Positions 35,566 to 46,446 are shown, counted from the first letter of the stretch. The stretch: DNA of 57,356 bases from Magnaporthiopsis rhizophila (GCA_003049465.1 PYSS01000166.1:7477-64832); one strand, 5' to 3'. Notes: generated by a model not told the origin, from the letters alone. Translations and numbers: made by a program.

Positions 35566-38043
35566 GTTACGATGCTGTCTTCCTGCCATCCAGCCTCGCC
35601 CCTCTCTTGCGTTCGCAAAGTTAAACCATAAACTCTGCGGCGACACGCCCTACGTACTTCCTGCCTCCTGCTCCGGCCAGCCGTTCAATTACCGGGCTCC
35701 CGCCATCCTTCGTAGCCATGCAAGCCCGAGCCAAGTGTATCCCCACTCACCGCCAGAATCACGCGGCCGAGTTCGCGCCTCGGGCTGAGCTGCTGGCTGG
35801 CTTGTCTCCTCCGCGGTCCTCTCTGGGACTTGCGCTTCGGCGGCACCCGTCGTCCCTGGTCCCGCCATGTTGGACCCGTTTGGCAGAGGCTGGGAAGCAG
35901 CTTCGGCGGCCGTGGCGACCCCATGCTTGCCCGCCGGGTCGAATGTTTCTTGTCCGGCCGGTAACGAGGGACTTTCCACTTGCTCGTCCGTTTCGGGTTC
36001 GGCAACAGTTGCGGAAACGTCGCTGCGGTCGGCCTTGGCTAGCTCCTCGACTGTGTCGTTCAGCGTACCAGTTCGCTTGGCTCCCGCGGCGCCCTGCGTG
36101 ACTGCCGCGGCGGTCTCCGGCGCCGTCCGGCTGCCGCCCCGAGGTTGTCGGCGTCCGACCGCGTGGCAGCAGCCCCCCGAGTTTTATTAATGTGCGAGGT
36201 CCGGACGTCAATAGCCATTGTCTCGTTCGCCAGGGCATCGCCGGTGTCGTCGTGTCCATCATACGCAGCGGGTTCCCCCATGCTCGAGGCTGGCTCGGCG
36301 CGCCGCCTTTCCGGTGGGTCCTGCGGATGGTGGTAATGTCGGTAGAACCGCGGCCTGTACTCTGCACCGGCCAGCGTGGCCGTTACGATGTCCGCGAGGG
36401 GGTCGATCAGCTCCTCCCTCAGGACCCTGAGCCCTCGGCGTTTCCTTTGCTCTCGTCGAAAAGCCTCTTCCTGTCGTCGTCGGTACCGGCGCTCACTCCA
36501 GTGGCTCGAGACGCTGCCCGTGGTCCATCCGGGGCCAGGGGTGTCCTCCCCGTTGCGGTCTGCTCCGGGAGCGGTCTCGGAAGTCCTGCTGCTAGGAGCC
36601 GTGGTCGGATCCCTACCGCTGTCATCGTAGCTGTGGGCGCTGGGAGGGTCGGGCGCTCTGGGCGGCGATCGGCCGTCCAACTCCCAAGGGACGGCGCTGT
36701 ATATTGGCGACAATCCCCTGCGGTGACCACCTGTGCGGGCGGCGAGCGGAGGGGTCCCGCTCGGGGAGCGTGAATGAGTGGGTCGCGGGTCGGAAGGCCG
36801 GGACTCTGGCGGGCGTCGTACGGTGGCCTCTCTTTCGTCGGCCTTTCGCTTCGCCGCCTCTACAGCTTCAACTTCTGCCCGAATCTCTGCCCGCCACTGC
36901 CGCCGCTCGGCATCCAGTCTTGCGGACTCCGTTTCCCTTGTCATTTCAGGCTGCTATGGGATTCTCTCACGCAGCAGCCCGATGATTTCGTCCGCGACCT
37001 GCTGCATCTTCTCGGAGGCCAGCCTAGTCAAGCTTGGCCTCGGCATCCTTTGCCTCGGCCGCGGCCTTACGTTCGGCCTCGATCTCTTCTCTCACCTCCC
37101 GTTCTATCTTGGCCCTCTCCTCAGCTGCTTGCCTTTTGGCATCCTCGGCCTTCCGCAGCTTCTCCGTCACCTCCAACTTTACCTTCTCCACCGCCATCTC
37201 CAACCTGACCTTGTCCTCGATTTCCTTTTGCGATATTCCGAGCCTCAACTGGGTCTGCTCCTCTGCTTCTTCGGCCATGCCTACCGTACGAGAATCGATC
37301 GCTTCGGCTGCCTGATCCGCCGTCATTTGAGCATCGCGTTTGCGCGCCCCGCCATCGGTATATGCACTCTCGGAACTCTCGGAACTCAACTCAGAATCAC
37401 GTGGAATATGGTGATAGTGGGGTTTGTGAACCCGCAACCGCGACCTCAGCCGTCGAGGGAGAGAGGATTCCCTCTCGATAACCATGTGCAAGACCCTGGG
37501 TCGGGAGTATCCCTGCATAGGGTTTTGATAATAGGGTCCAGAGTACCCCTGCACGGGGTAATTCTGATATCCCGCTCAATTGTAGATCTCGGCCTCGTCG
37601 TCCGCATCGTCCTCATAGCCATTTTCCTCGTTTGCATAGCCGTTTTTGTCCGCAAAGCTTACGCTCCGGCGCAATGGGCTTTGCCTACGGGGCGCGAATT
37701 GGGGTGGTGGTATACCAGGAGGCGGAGGAGGGTAGAAGGCGTCGGTGTGCGGATAATCGAGAGACCCTCCCGCCATAGGGCGACTAGAAGATTCCCTGAA
37801 ATTGTATAGGGGGCTGGGGTCTCGACGGACCAAACCTAGCTGCGGGCGGTAAAGACTGCGGTCTGAGGGAGCCCTGAAGCGGCCCTGGAGGCGTCGGACC
37901 GCATCCGGTATGGAAGCCGGCTCCATACGGCGTGGAGGAGGCGGCCCGGTGGGGACGTGGTCGTCCGTTCGGGAAGACGAGCGATGCTGCTCTCTCGCCG
38001 CCGGGGAAGGCTGCGGTCGTCGCCTGTCACGCGCGGCCGTCAC
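35442..38043 (-). pseudogene. Pro-rich/coiled-coil protein gene with stops and frameshifts
   Basis: A long minus-strand coding signal runs from about 38043 to 35442. The N-terminal part is Pro/Arg-rich (SLYRPQLGLVRRDPSPLYNF). A strong heptad-like coiled coil follows (IEDKVRLEMAVEKVKLEVTE ...), then another helical segment (EMTRETESARLDAERRQWRA), an acidic Ser/Pro region, and a terminal exon ending in RWLKELIAKHQARLLLDI-stop at 35442. That exon has no start codon of its own. The signal is interrupted by a TGA at 37576-37578, a stop plus frameshift at 37024, a TAG at 36954-36956 (context CCA-TAG-CAG) and a frameshift near 36107-36125. I do not recognise the family. It has the look of a structural or scaffold protein. 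As sequenced it cannot make a full-length product. Confidence 0.6.
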
Positions 38044-39212
38044 AGAGGACCGGTTTCAGTTGTCGGTGTATCTACAGAGCGGGGATTGGACTTGGCACCT
38101 ACCGGGCACTCATGTCTGGTGGTGAAGCCAGGGCAGGGTCCGATTGCAGGGAATCTCCGTATTCATCATCCACTTGGGGGCGGCGGTATCTGGAGGGACT
38201 GGATCGAGGTCTCTCTCTCGACATTTCGGGCAGCAACCTGGGTACCTGTGGGCCAGCCTGCATCACGGCGTGCTTTGGTTTTTCTGGCTCTCGGACGCGT
38301 TCTCGTTCCTACAAACATCTGCCCTCGAACTGAAATTTGGTCGACGTGTAAAGAAAAGGAGAAAAGAAACGCGCAATATCAGCTCGACAGAAAGTCCGCT
38401 TGGTGCCGCCACCTACAAGACTCAGGGGGGCCAGGCTACCAGTCGACAGAGCAGACAAGTCAACGATGATCGCCGTTCAAGGGCGCTAGGACCGAGGGGG
38501 AGTGGGAAGGCCCAGGACGCGCTGGGGGCTGCAACCTTTGTAGCATCCAAGCGGCTTGGGCTCAATAAAATCCCCCGGGCGAGTGGTTCTGCACAGCCCT
38601 CGGGCACCTGGGCGCAATACCCCTTCTACGTAGATCCATGAAGAGAACGGAGAATGCAGAGGGGTTCAATGGCTTGGTGCGTCGCCCGGTTATGGCCTCC
38701 ATCCAAACCTGCACATTCGGTCGAGAGTTGGGCCGTGGATGTAGCGCTACTGCTGAGCCATTTCGTGGCGCAAGTGTCACTTTATACATATACCTTGTAC
38801 CGGGCGAACAGCTGGGCGGGAAGGGCGTGACATGCACAGTTGGGGGACAGATGGCACACCCTCCTCTGTCGGAGGTCGACCAATGCGGCATTGTCATGGT
38901 CAGCCGCATCCCTGCTGATGGCAACCAATATCGGGACCCTAGCCGCCCCTCGAAGACCTACGCCCCTCGAAAGACTCACGCACTTGAGGCGGAACTCGGG
39001 CAAGGCTGGCCGTGACACCTGCTTGATTTGTCGACAGGGTATAAAGCGGCGGGCTGGCCTCCATATGCAGCACCTACGTACCTATCTCCAAATAGATACT
39101 TTTTTTCTGAAAAAAGAAAAGAAAAAAGGAAGAATCAGACGGCAGAGATAGATACCCATACCCCGAATAGCGACGCGAACCTAGGGTCCATTTTGCGGCA
39201 GCGGAACACAAA
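38044..39212. other. divergent upstream region between the coiled-coil and NLR genes
   Basis: This is 1.2 kb between two divergently oriented genes and probably holds both promoters. Plus-strand frames here are short and overlapping. I see no motif or repeat. Confidence 0.45.
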
Positions 39213-42200
39213 ATGGCGTCTCCCGACAACCTTGACCCTGCCCGAATACGTGCGACCAACAATGGGGAAGGGATCCAGTATATCAAAGACGGGGATGGAG
39301 ACCAGAACGTCGCCGGCGGCACTGGCACGATAATAAAAATCGGAGGCCACTGTAAGCTACGACTGATGCCGAATCCCAACGTCCGAAGCGCCGCCTCTGA
39401 TCATCCTAACATCTTTGTTCCATCTGCGAGTGATCATTGTGGGGGGCGAGCCAGGGTCCGGAATACCTCCGATGTCGCACCTGGGGCAATGGCTCAAGGA
39501 ACCGAAGAACTGGACCCAGGGGTCGCCGGGCCGTGGGTCGCCCGATCAGCCGGGAGCAAACGCGAGCGGCAACGAGACGACGACGACGACGACGTTCGGA
39601 TATGCGGAAATGATCGATTGGCTGAAGCGCCAGCCAGACCAGAAGCCCCTAGATCCCCGCAAGCATCATGTCAAGCTTCTCGGCCAGGTCACCGAGGGTA
39701 CCGGTCAATGGGTCTTGCAAACCGACCAGTTCCTTTCTTGGAAGGATGCCTCGAGTCCTTCGCGGCTTTTGTGCATGCACGGGAAACGTACGTGAGACCG
39801 GGAGCATTGCCAGCTAGGAGGTACTTGCCTACGTACTCGCCAGTGCCGTTGCTAACTCAAGCAATCGACCATCCATACAGTTGGATCCGGCAAAACCATG
39901 CTCGTGTAAGCCAACCGAGGATTTGTGGGCTGTGGGTATCCCGGGCTCCGGCACGCTGACGCTTGGCTGGACCAGGTCCCTGATTGTCGACCGGCCTAAA
40001 AAAGAGGTCAAGGGTACCACACTCCTATGTCAGCTGCTCGCGCGGGAGTCGGGAGAGCTAGCACGCGATCTCAAAGCCAAGTTCAGCAGCCTACTGCAAC
40101 GGTCGACCGAACTCTCCTGGGCCGAGTTTGCCGCACTTTTCAAAGCCCAAGCCAGCCGTTTTAAGACCGTGTATATGGTTATCGATGCCCTGGACACATG
40201 TCAGGACGCCCCCGGAGAAAGAACGCAGCAGCGCATGCACAACACCCTCAAGGGACTTCCCGAAAACGTCCGGCTCCTCTTCACCTCTAGGGACGAACGG
40301 ATCTGCCAAAGCATTGGGACCTACCAGACGCTCCGAATTCAGCCGCAGAAGCAGGACGTAAAGGCCTATGTAAGGAAGCGGATCGAAGAGGATGACCGCC
40401 TCAGGGACGTCCTCCAAGGCACAAGAGACAAAAACAATGTCATCGGCCAAGTTACGAATCTAGCTCTAGATAACGGCATGTAAGTCAGGTTTTGGATTCC
40501 AGGGGCGCGTTGCCACCACTCCATCACTAACCCGGAGCTTTTGAAGGTTCCTGCTGGCGCTGCTGCATATGGATAATCTGTCCAAGCGCGGGACTCTGGG
40601 CAGCATCAAGGACGCGATGCAGAAACTGCCCGACGGCGCTCGTGCCGTGTTTGACGCAGCTGCCGAAAAGATAGCGGAGAGGGCCAAACGCGGCAGCTTC
40701 GAAGGTCGCCTGTCCAAGCACGTTCTTACCTGGGTGATACATGCCAAGGAAGAACTGAATTTGGAGCAAATCCGAGACAGCTTCGCCGTCCAGGAGAGCA
40801 TGGGCAAGTCCTTCCGAGAGCATAGGCCCGGCGGAAGAGCTTCTGCTGTCCAGCTGCAACGGCCTGGCCGTGATGGATCCGGACAAAGGAACTCTGAATC
40901 TGGTCCATGAGTCGGTGCGGGCGTGTTTGGAGGGGCGCGGCATTACCCCGACGAATGCCGATGTGCAAATGGCCAGGTCGTGCCTGCTGTATCTCCTGGC
41001 TGACGACGGTGGAAGCGAGGGCGAGCCCGCATTCTTTATGTACGCCGCCAAATACTGGCCGGCCCATCTGGGTTGTAAGGGAGAGCAGCCCGACCCGGAG
41101 ACGGAGGTATTGGCGCTGAGATTTCTCAGCGACAGCGCGAAGCTCGCCGAAGCCTTCGGGGCCATGGCGGGCACCGAGAGTGGTTTATTCAAGCATATGA
41201 CGGGCCTGCACGCCGCCGCACACTTCGGCCTCTCCAGCCTGGCGGATCGACTCCTCAATTCTCATCCTCACATCGACGTCAACGCCCGGTGCGCCGGGGG
41301 GCAAACAGCACTGCACTGGGCAGTCAGGTACGGATGTCGCGAGCTGCTGGAGCTGCCGCTTCGCAGATCGGCGGACCCGAGCATCAGCGACGACGTGGGC
41401 GACACGCCGCTGCACAAGGCGCTGGGGGGCCGACTCCCGACGGCACGCCGCTCCACCTGGCCACAATGAGGTCGGCGGACGACGGCCTGGGCGTGGTCGA
41501 GGCACTGGTGAAGGGAAAGGCGCCACTTTATGCAAAGAACAGGCGGGGGGTTTCGCCGCTGCTTTCGGCCATCCGCTATGGGCCCACAAACATGGCGCTG
41601 GTCATGATCCAAGGCCAGGATGATGTTAACGCTGTAGTCGACATCAACCTGACGTCGCTGCAGCTCGTCTTCTACCACGGGTGGGACGATGTCCTGCGAG
41701 CTCGGAGGAGGTGGCCGCGCGGCCGTCAGCGGCCCTGAGGGCTGGGCGCAGGTGAAGAATGCGGTCAGGAACCACTGTCGATTGCTGACAGACGCGCTGC
41801 TCTCGCGGGGCGTGGACCTGAACCGTCCGTGGCGGGAGGGCGGCTGGACTCCGCTCGCGTATGCCGCCATGCACGGCGAAATGACCAAGCTGCGCCAGTT
41901 GTTAGGGCGAGAGCTGGACCCGGCGAACGTCAGCCAACGAGACGGAGGAGGGAAATCGGCACTGTGGTGGGCCGTCACGTACAACCAACACAAGGCGGCC
42001 CAGCTACTCGTTGACCACGGCGCCGATGTCAACGAGACGTACAACGACGGAACAACGCCACTGATCGAGGCCGTCAAACTTAACAACGAAAAATGCGTTT
42101 GGGTGCTTCTAAGCGCGGGGGCTCGACCCGGCACGCGTGCCGGAGACGGCTGGTCCGCGCTGGTCCACGCCGTTGACAAAAAATACAACAAGCTCGCCTG

Positions 42201-42994
42201 GCTCTTGCTCACCTTCGAGGCCCCAGCCACGGGCCCCAGCCGTAATATCGGCGGCAGCGAGCACATGTCAAAGGCACTCGAATTGGCCATAGACCGTGAT
42301 GATCTACCGACCGCGTGGCTGCTCAGTGAACACGGAGCCTCGGCGGACGCTATTGACAGCAAAGGCATGACGCCGCTGCACCGGGCCGCCAAAAGCGGGC
42401 GGCCCAAGGCCGTGCGCTTCCTCGTTGACCGCGGCGCCGTCGTTAACGTCAGGGACCGGAAAGGATCGACGCCGCTCCACCATGCCGTGCTCGCAGGGCG
42501 GGACGACGTGGTGGCCTCTTTGGCGGCGGGCCTGCAGGGACCGGTACTTGACGTACCCGACGCCGAGGGCAACACGGCTCTCGTATTGGCCACGCTTAAG
42601 CAGCGGCTGAACAACGTGCTGGCGCTGCTGTCGCTCGGCGCCTCGTGCAAAAGCCGCCAATCCGAAGGGCCTGACTGCGCTGCACCACGCTGCGAGAATG
42701 GGCTTCCACGAGGGTCTGCGCCTGCTTCTTGAGAGTGACGCCGACGCTAACGTGGTGGACAAGCAGCTGTTCACACCCCTCCATCACCTCGTCAGCAACG
42801 GCAAAGCCAACCAACACGCCTCGCTGAACGCGCTGGCCAGGGCGGGGGCGAGCCTCGAGGCGCGGGACAGCCACGGCCGCACGCCTCTGATGCTCGCCGC
42901 ACAGCTGTGCCGCAAAACAATGGTACAGTGGCTCCTGGAAATGGGAGCCGTCCGTCTGTGGATGGAGTTATCCGTATGTCTGCGGTGTATATAG
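39213..42994 (+). pseudogene. NACHT-ankyrin NLR with N-terminal amyloid-type motif
   Basis: Exons 39213-39351, 39431-39787, 39881-39905, 39976-40479 and 40547 onward join with consistent phases and good GTAAGC/GTACGT/GTAAGT donors. Exon 1 encodes 46 residues, of which 16-32 form a Gly/Asn/Gln-rich motif (see 39258-39308). The NACHT domain follows, with Walker A HGKLGSGKTML formed across the exon 2/3 junction and Walker B VYMVIDALDTC (about 40169-40201). It then shows LLFTSRDE, a winged-helix-like stretch (LTWVIHAKEELNLEQI) and at least ten ankyrin-type repeats to 42994. Four frame changes occur downstream of NACHT: about 40795-40840, 41424-41429 (G run, one base short), about 41685-41705, and 42649-42652 (A run, one base extra). 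Fungal NLRs of this build sense ligands through the repeats and template amyloid folding in nearby effectors. As sequenced, only a truncated motif-NACHT product is possible. Confidence 0.8.
39258..39308 (+). other. amyloid-signalling-type motif of the NLR (residues 16-32)
   Basis: The encoded stretch NNGEGIQYIKDGDGDQN aligns without gaps to the C-terminal motifs of the two SesA proteins downstream (43654-43704 and 45669-45719). N1, G5, Q7, G12, G14, D15, Q16 and N17 are identical in all three. An N-terminal position in an NLR is typical of fungal amyloid-templating motifs such as the sigma/SesB type. Confidence 0.8.
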
Positions 42995-43563
42995 GATCAG
43001 CCGAAAAGGAGCGACCCGTTCATGGGGCCCCAAGGTGATCGGCGAGGTGGCTAGTAGAAGTGAGGGCGGTGCGAGGCTAGGCAAATTGGAAGGCGAAAAA
43101 ATCTCGAGACTTATAATTGGGAAAAGGAGAAAAAAAAAAAAAAAAAAAGAGCGAGGCGCGCCCTTGAGATTGCTGTTTCGGATATGGAGTGTTGGAGATT
43201 GGGCCGTCATGGGCGAATAGTGGTGGCACTGGAGTGACGTCAAAATAGAATTGTCAAGGTTGCCCAGTACTCCGGGAAGGAGCTATCTTGGATTGGGGCC
43301 AACTTCGGGCAGCCCCATTAATTCTCCGACATCAATCCTAACTGAGTTGGCCAAGATCAACCAAATGGCATGTACGGCCGATCGAAAGGTCCCGGCCCGA
43401 CTGCATTCACCACGCGGTAGAATCTCCTCCCTCGACGACGGTGGCTTTCTTCCAAGGGCGAGGCCGAGATTTCGCTCGCCTCGTGCTCATATCCACCACC
43501 CAAGTCCCCTGGCGCCCGCCTACAACATACAATCGAGGAATTTGTTAACGATTCGGATTATTA
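42995..43563. other. convergent gap with a poly-A tract
   Basis: This lies between the NLR stop (+) and the SesA-1 stop (-) and contains a 19-nt A run at 43130-43148. No gene is visible. Confidence 0.5.
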
Positions 43564-44268
43564 TCACCACCCATTTTCCCCTTGCCGCTCCGCCCGAGAA
43601 AAATAAAACGGCCCGGTCGACTGGCCGTTGATCTGGACGCCCCCGGTTGCGACGTTCTGGTCCCCGGGCCCGGACTTGACGTGCTGGGATCCGCGCCCGA
43701 AGTTGTGCAGAGTCACAGAGCCCGCGGGGCGGGCGCCCCCACCTGCAGCTGGTCCGGGCCTTCCACCGCCACCGCCAACCTTCTCGCCCTTCTGCCTGAC
43801 TGCGGCCGCAAGCCGCTCCACCTGCTCGCGTGTGGCCGCCTTGACGGCGTGGTTGCCCGCTAGCACCTCGAGGTCGCGCATGATTCCCGCCATCAGCTCC
43901 TCCACCTTGCCGCCGTTGGGGATGGTCAGAAGCGCCTTGCGATAGCGCTGGGCGCGAGACGCGTTCGCCGAGGGGATCACGGCCTCGAATATCTTCTTGA
44001 GGGACGCAGCCTTGTCTCGGCAGCTGGTCAGGACTTCGGTCAGGGCGTTGCGGGATGACGCCGTGGGGGAGGCGGGGGAGGAATCAGCGCCAAGCAGCAC
44101 CTTTTGCGCCGTTTCCAGGGTGTCCTGGATGGCTGGCAAGCGGGCGGCCGCGTCGCGGAACGACCTTGGCAGGCCCTTGGAATCGGACGCGGCATTGTAA
44201 ACAGCGCGCGAGGCCTCGATTAGGGTGATGATCCCGGATATGAGACCAATAACCTCGGCGCCTGACAT
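43564..44268 (-). CDS. SesA-domain protein 1 with C-terminal amyloid-type motif
   Basis: A single intact exon of 234 residues starts at the ATG at 44268. Residues 1 to about 160 match the SesA type of N-terminal helical domain: AEVIGLISGIITLIEASRAV, GLPRSFRDAAARLP, and a Cys-containing helix leading to FEAVIPSANASRAQRYRKAL. A Gly/Ala/Pro-rich linker follows (GGGGGRPGPAAGGGARPAG), then VTLH and the shared motif at residues 189-205. The family is known from the Nectria 'secteur' locus, where sesA sits beside an NLR. In fungi such proteins are considered effectors or adaptors recruited to an activated NLR by amyloid templating. Its own activity (membrane toxicity or bridging) cannot be told from the sequence. 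The gene is convergent with the NLR and divergent from SesA-2. Confidence 0.8.
   Translation of the reverse strand: MSGAEVIGLISGIITLIEASRAVYNAASDSKGLPRSFRDAAARLPAIQDTLETAQKVLLGADSSPASPTASSRNALTEVLTSCRDKAASLKKIFEAVIPSANASRAQRYRKALLTIPNGGKVEELMAGIMRDLEVLAGNHAVKAATREQVERLAAAVRQKGEKVGGGGGRPGPAAGGGARPAGSVTLHNFGRGSQHVKSGPGDQNVATGGVQINGQSTGPFYFSRAERQGENGW
43654..43704 (-). other. amyloid-signalling-type motif of SesA-1 (residues 189-205)
   Basis: NFGRGSQHVKSGPGDQN, followed by VATGGVQING. It has the same length and spacing as the NLR motif and lies at the C-terminus after a flexible linker, the usual arrangement in amyloid-controlled effectors. Confidence 0.8.
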
Positions 44269-45113
44269 GGGAATAGGAGAGCGCTACTGCACCGAGAATT
44301 AGACGGAGGCCTTTTTCTTCTTTTCCTTGTCCGTACAGCGTTGGCTTCTTCCGTGAAGGGGAGGGTTGGGCAGCGGGGAAAGCCCGACTGGAAAGTGACA
44401 GATTGCCTGCCGCCTATCCGCGTACGCACGCTGCTGTCATGACCGTGTTCTGCGGAGCCTGGACTCTTGTCTAGGATCACGGCGCCTCCTATAGCTGCTT
44501 ACTGGGTGCAGCCCCGTCCTCAAGGTGCATAATGGTGCGCGTGGAGTTACACTCGACTGGGTCCAATAAATAGCTCAAATGCCATACCATTGGATAACGA
44601 GTCCGGGCATCAGTGACACCGCAGGCGCCCGCAGGCGACTTGTGAAAGAAGGGTGCGCCAAAAGAATAGGTACCGATACCTGTTGTCTTGTGTGATCGCA
44701 ATGGGCGTTTCGACGTACCCGGCTGTACTTAATAAATCCTGCAAACTACCGTTGGATCTCGAGCCCCGAAGCTGAAGTCCGGCTGCAGCCGTCCAAGACA
44801 AACGTGCAGAAAGGCCGCGCCGAGAGAGCTATGCCTTGCGTTTTGGTGTGCTGCATTGGGCTCAGTTTGCCCTTTTTCAGTTACTGGGGAGGGTAGGGAG
44901 GAGGACCGACGAGCGCAACCTTGCCTGTGCTCTTCCTTCCAAGTCCTGATTATATATGTCCATGGTGCCCACCTCATCCCGGCGTGGACAGAGGCTACCG
45001 ACCTCGTTACCCCAAAGCAACGAGTGCTCCTGCGCAATCTCCTAATCACCGCACTGCGAATGTTTTCCCTCCTCCATCAATCCCAGCGGCCGCTTCTCCA
45101 CCGCTGACTAGGC
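44269..45113. promoter_or_regulatory. 845-bp divergent promoter region of the two SesA genes
   Basis: Both SesA genes are transcribed outward from this interval, so they probably share regulatory sequence. Pyrimidine-rich stretches precede the SesA-2 ATG. I see no clear TATA box, operator or repeat. A shared promoter is inferred from gene orientation only. Confidence 0.5.
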
Positions 45114-45803
45114 ATGGAAAACGCGGTAACCAAATCGAACCTCCGCTGGGAGCTTGACCAGGCCACCCACTCCCTCAGCAGGTTGGCCAAGGCCTATTCT
45201 TGCATTGGGGATGTCGCTGTCGGGCTTCCCGATGCCTTCCCCGTGGTGGCCAAGCGCCTCCCCGACCTCCTCGAGGCGCTCACGGAAATTGACAGCAGCC
45301 TCAAGGTCGGCCGGGAGAAGCCCGAGGCGAAGGAGAAGTACCGCGCTGCGCTCCAGCTCGCGGAAGCATGCCCGGTGCAGGCGCGCTATCTCCAGTCCCT
45401 CATCGAGGCCGTGACGCCCGAGTCCGCCGGCGAGGCGATCAAGCCGCGGATGACCCGGTACCGCGCGGCCGTGGAGAAAGCGGAGGGTGACACGGTCGAG
45501 GGCGTGCTGCGGGAGCTCCTCGAGGCGGCCGTCGACGTGGCGCCTGCCCTCCTCGGCGGTGATGATGATGCGCGGGTCGAGAAGCTGCGCGAAGCGCTCG
45601 CCGAGGTTTCTCAGCTGCAGCCGTCGCTGGAGAAGCCAACCAAGGAACGCGGCGCCGTGACGCTTAACAATTACGACCAAGGGACGCAGTTCTACCATGG
45701 TGGCGAAGGCGATCAGAACCACAACAGCGGCAGCGGCGTGATGATTACGGGGAGGGGAGCGACTAACAACTTCGGCCAGGGGTATGGACCGGACAGGACC
45801 TAA
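45114..45803 (+). CDS. SesA-domain protein 2 with C-terminal amyloid-type motif
   Basis: A single intact exon of 229 residues starts at the ATG at 45114. It is a diverged paralogue of SesA-1. It shares GLPDAFPVVAKRLPDLLEAL with SesA-1's GLPRSFRDAAARLPAIQDTL, an EAVTPES... block matching EAVIPSA..., and an RYRAAV/RYRKAL helix. A Leu/Glu-rich helix near residues 150-180 (VEKLREALAEVSQLQPSLEK) is followed by VTLN and the shared motif at residues 186-202, then a Gly/Asn-rich tail (SGSGVMITGRGATNNFGQG). The role is probably as in SesA-1: an effector or adaptor activated by amyloid templating from the NLR. Two different N-terminal sequences with one shared motif suggest two outputs from one receptor. 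Confidence 0.75.
   Translation: MENAVTKSNLRWELDQATHSLSRLAKAYSCIGDVAVGLPDAFPVVAKRLPDLLEALTEIDSSLKVGREKPEAKEKYRAALQLAEACPVQARYLQSLIEAVTPESAGEAIKPRMTRYRAAVEKAEGDTVEGVLRELLEAAVDVAPALLGGDDDARVEKLREALAEVSQLQPSLEKPTKERGAVTLNNYDQGTQFYHGGEGDQNHNSGSGVMITGRGATNNFGQGYGPDRT
45669..45719 (+). other. amyloid-signalling-type motif of SesA-2 (residues 186-202)
   Basis: NYDQGTQFYHGGEGDQN, followed by HNSGSGVMITG. It aligns without gaps to the NLR and SesA-1 motifs and is also preceded by VTL-x-N, as in SesA-1. Confidence 0.8.
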
Positions 45804-46232
45804 CTCGGGCCTGGGGGACGTTTATAGGATGTTCGAGCGTCTTCTACATCAAACATCCGCAATCACCATGTCTTCGACGCCGTGTTTCTTGTAGGAAGTT
45901 GTGTTGGGAGGTAGAAAATCGCATTGCCAACGACGAACCCGTCCCTCCGCCTTCCACCACACCGCGGGACCACTGGGGAAACCTCGGTGTTTTATGTTTT
46001 CGTAATTTTTCCCCTCCTCCTCTGTAACTCTTCTCGTCCTTTACTTTGAATCTGCCAGGCCATCGAGGCCAATGCCGCACAAAGATTGCTGCCGCTGCTG
46101 GCCGTCATTCACTGGTTCGGTGGGCGCAGGTCGGACTGCTGCATGGAAGGAAACTCCCAAAAGGAAGCGGGCCCCAACATTCCCGGGATGCCTCCTCAGC
46201 TGCTTCATATGGTTTGGATACTGCGTCACCAA

Positions 46233-46392
46233 GACAAACAAGGCAATCACGGCTCGCCAAGTGGCATACGAGCACACATCTGGCAAGGCCAGCGGCGTGT
46301 ATGCATGCCTGTGGGCACCTTCTCGTTCCTTGGTGAGATGGAGAACTGTGGGCTTCTCTTAGACGGACGGCATTCGGTAAACCCCGCCGCTA
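46233..46392. repeat. island repeat A, copy 2
   Basis: It is collinear with 35381-35565 through several near-identical blocks (CAAGGCAATCACGGCTCGCC and ACGGACGGCAT among them). On the minus strand it corresponds to the 3' end of the coiled-coil gene, but the coding frame is not kept. It appears to be a decayed partial duplicate of that gene's tail. Confidence 0.65.
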
Positions 46393-46446
46393 GCAAGCCT
46401 TGCTATGACATGCATTGAGACGAGACCACACATCATTGGATGATGA

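Noticed and set aside
41268..42650. 460-codon open frame on the minus strand
   Set aside because: It lies opposite the ankyrin repeats of the NLR. GC-rich periodic coding DNA often leaves the antisense frame open, and the composition has no family signal.
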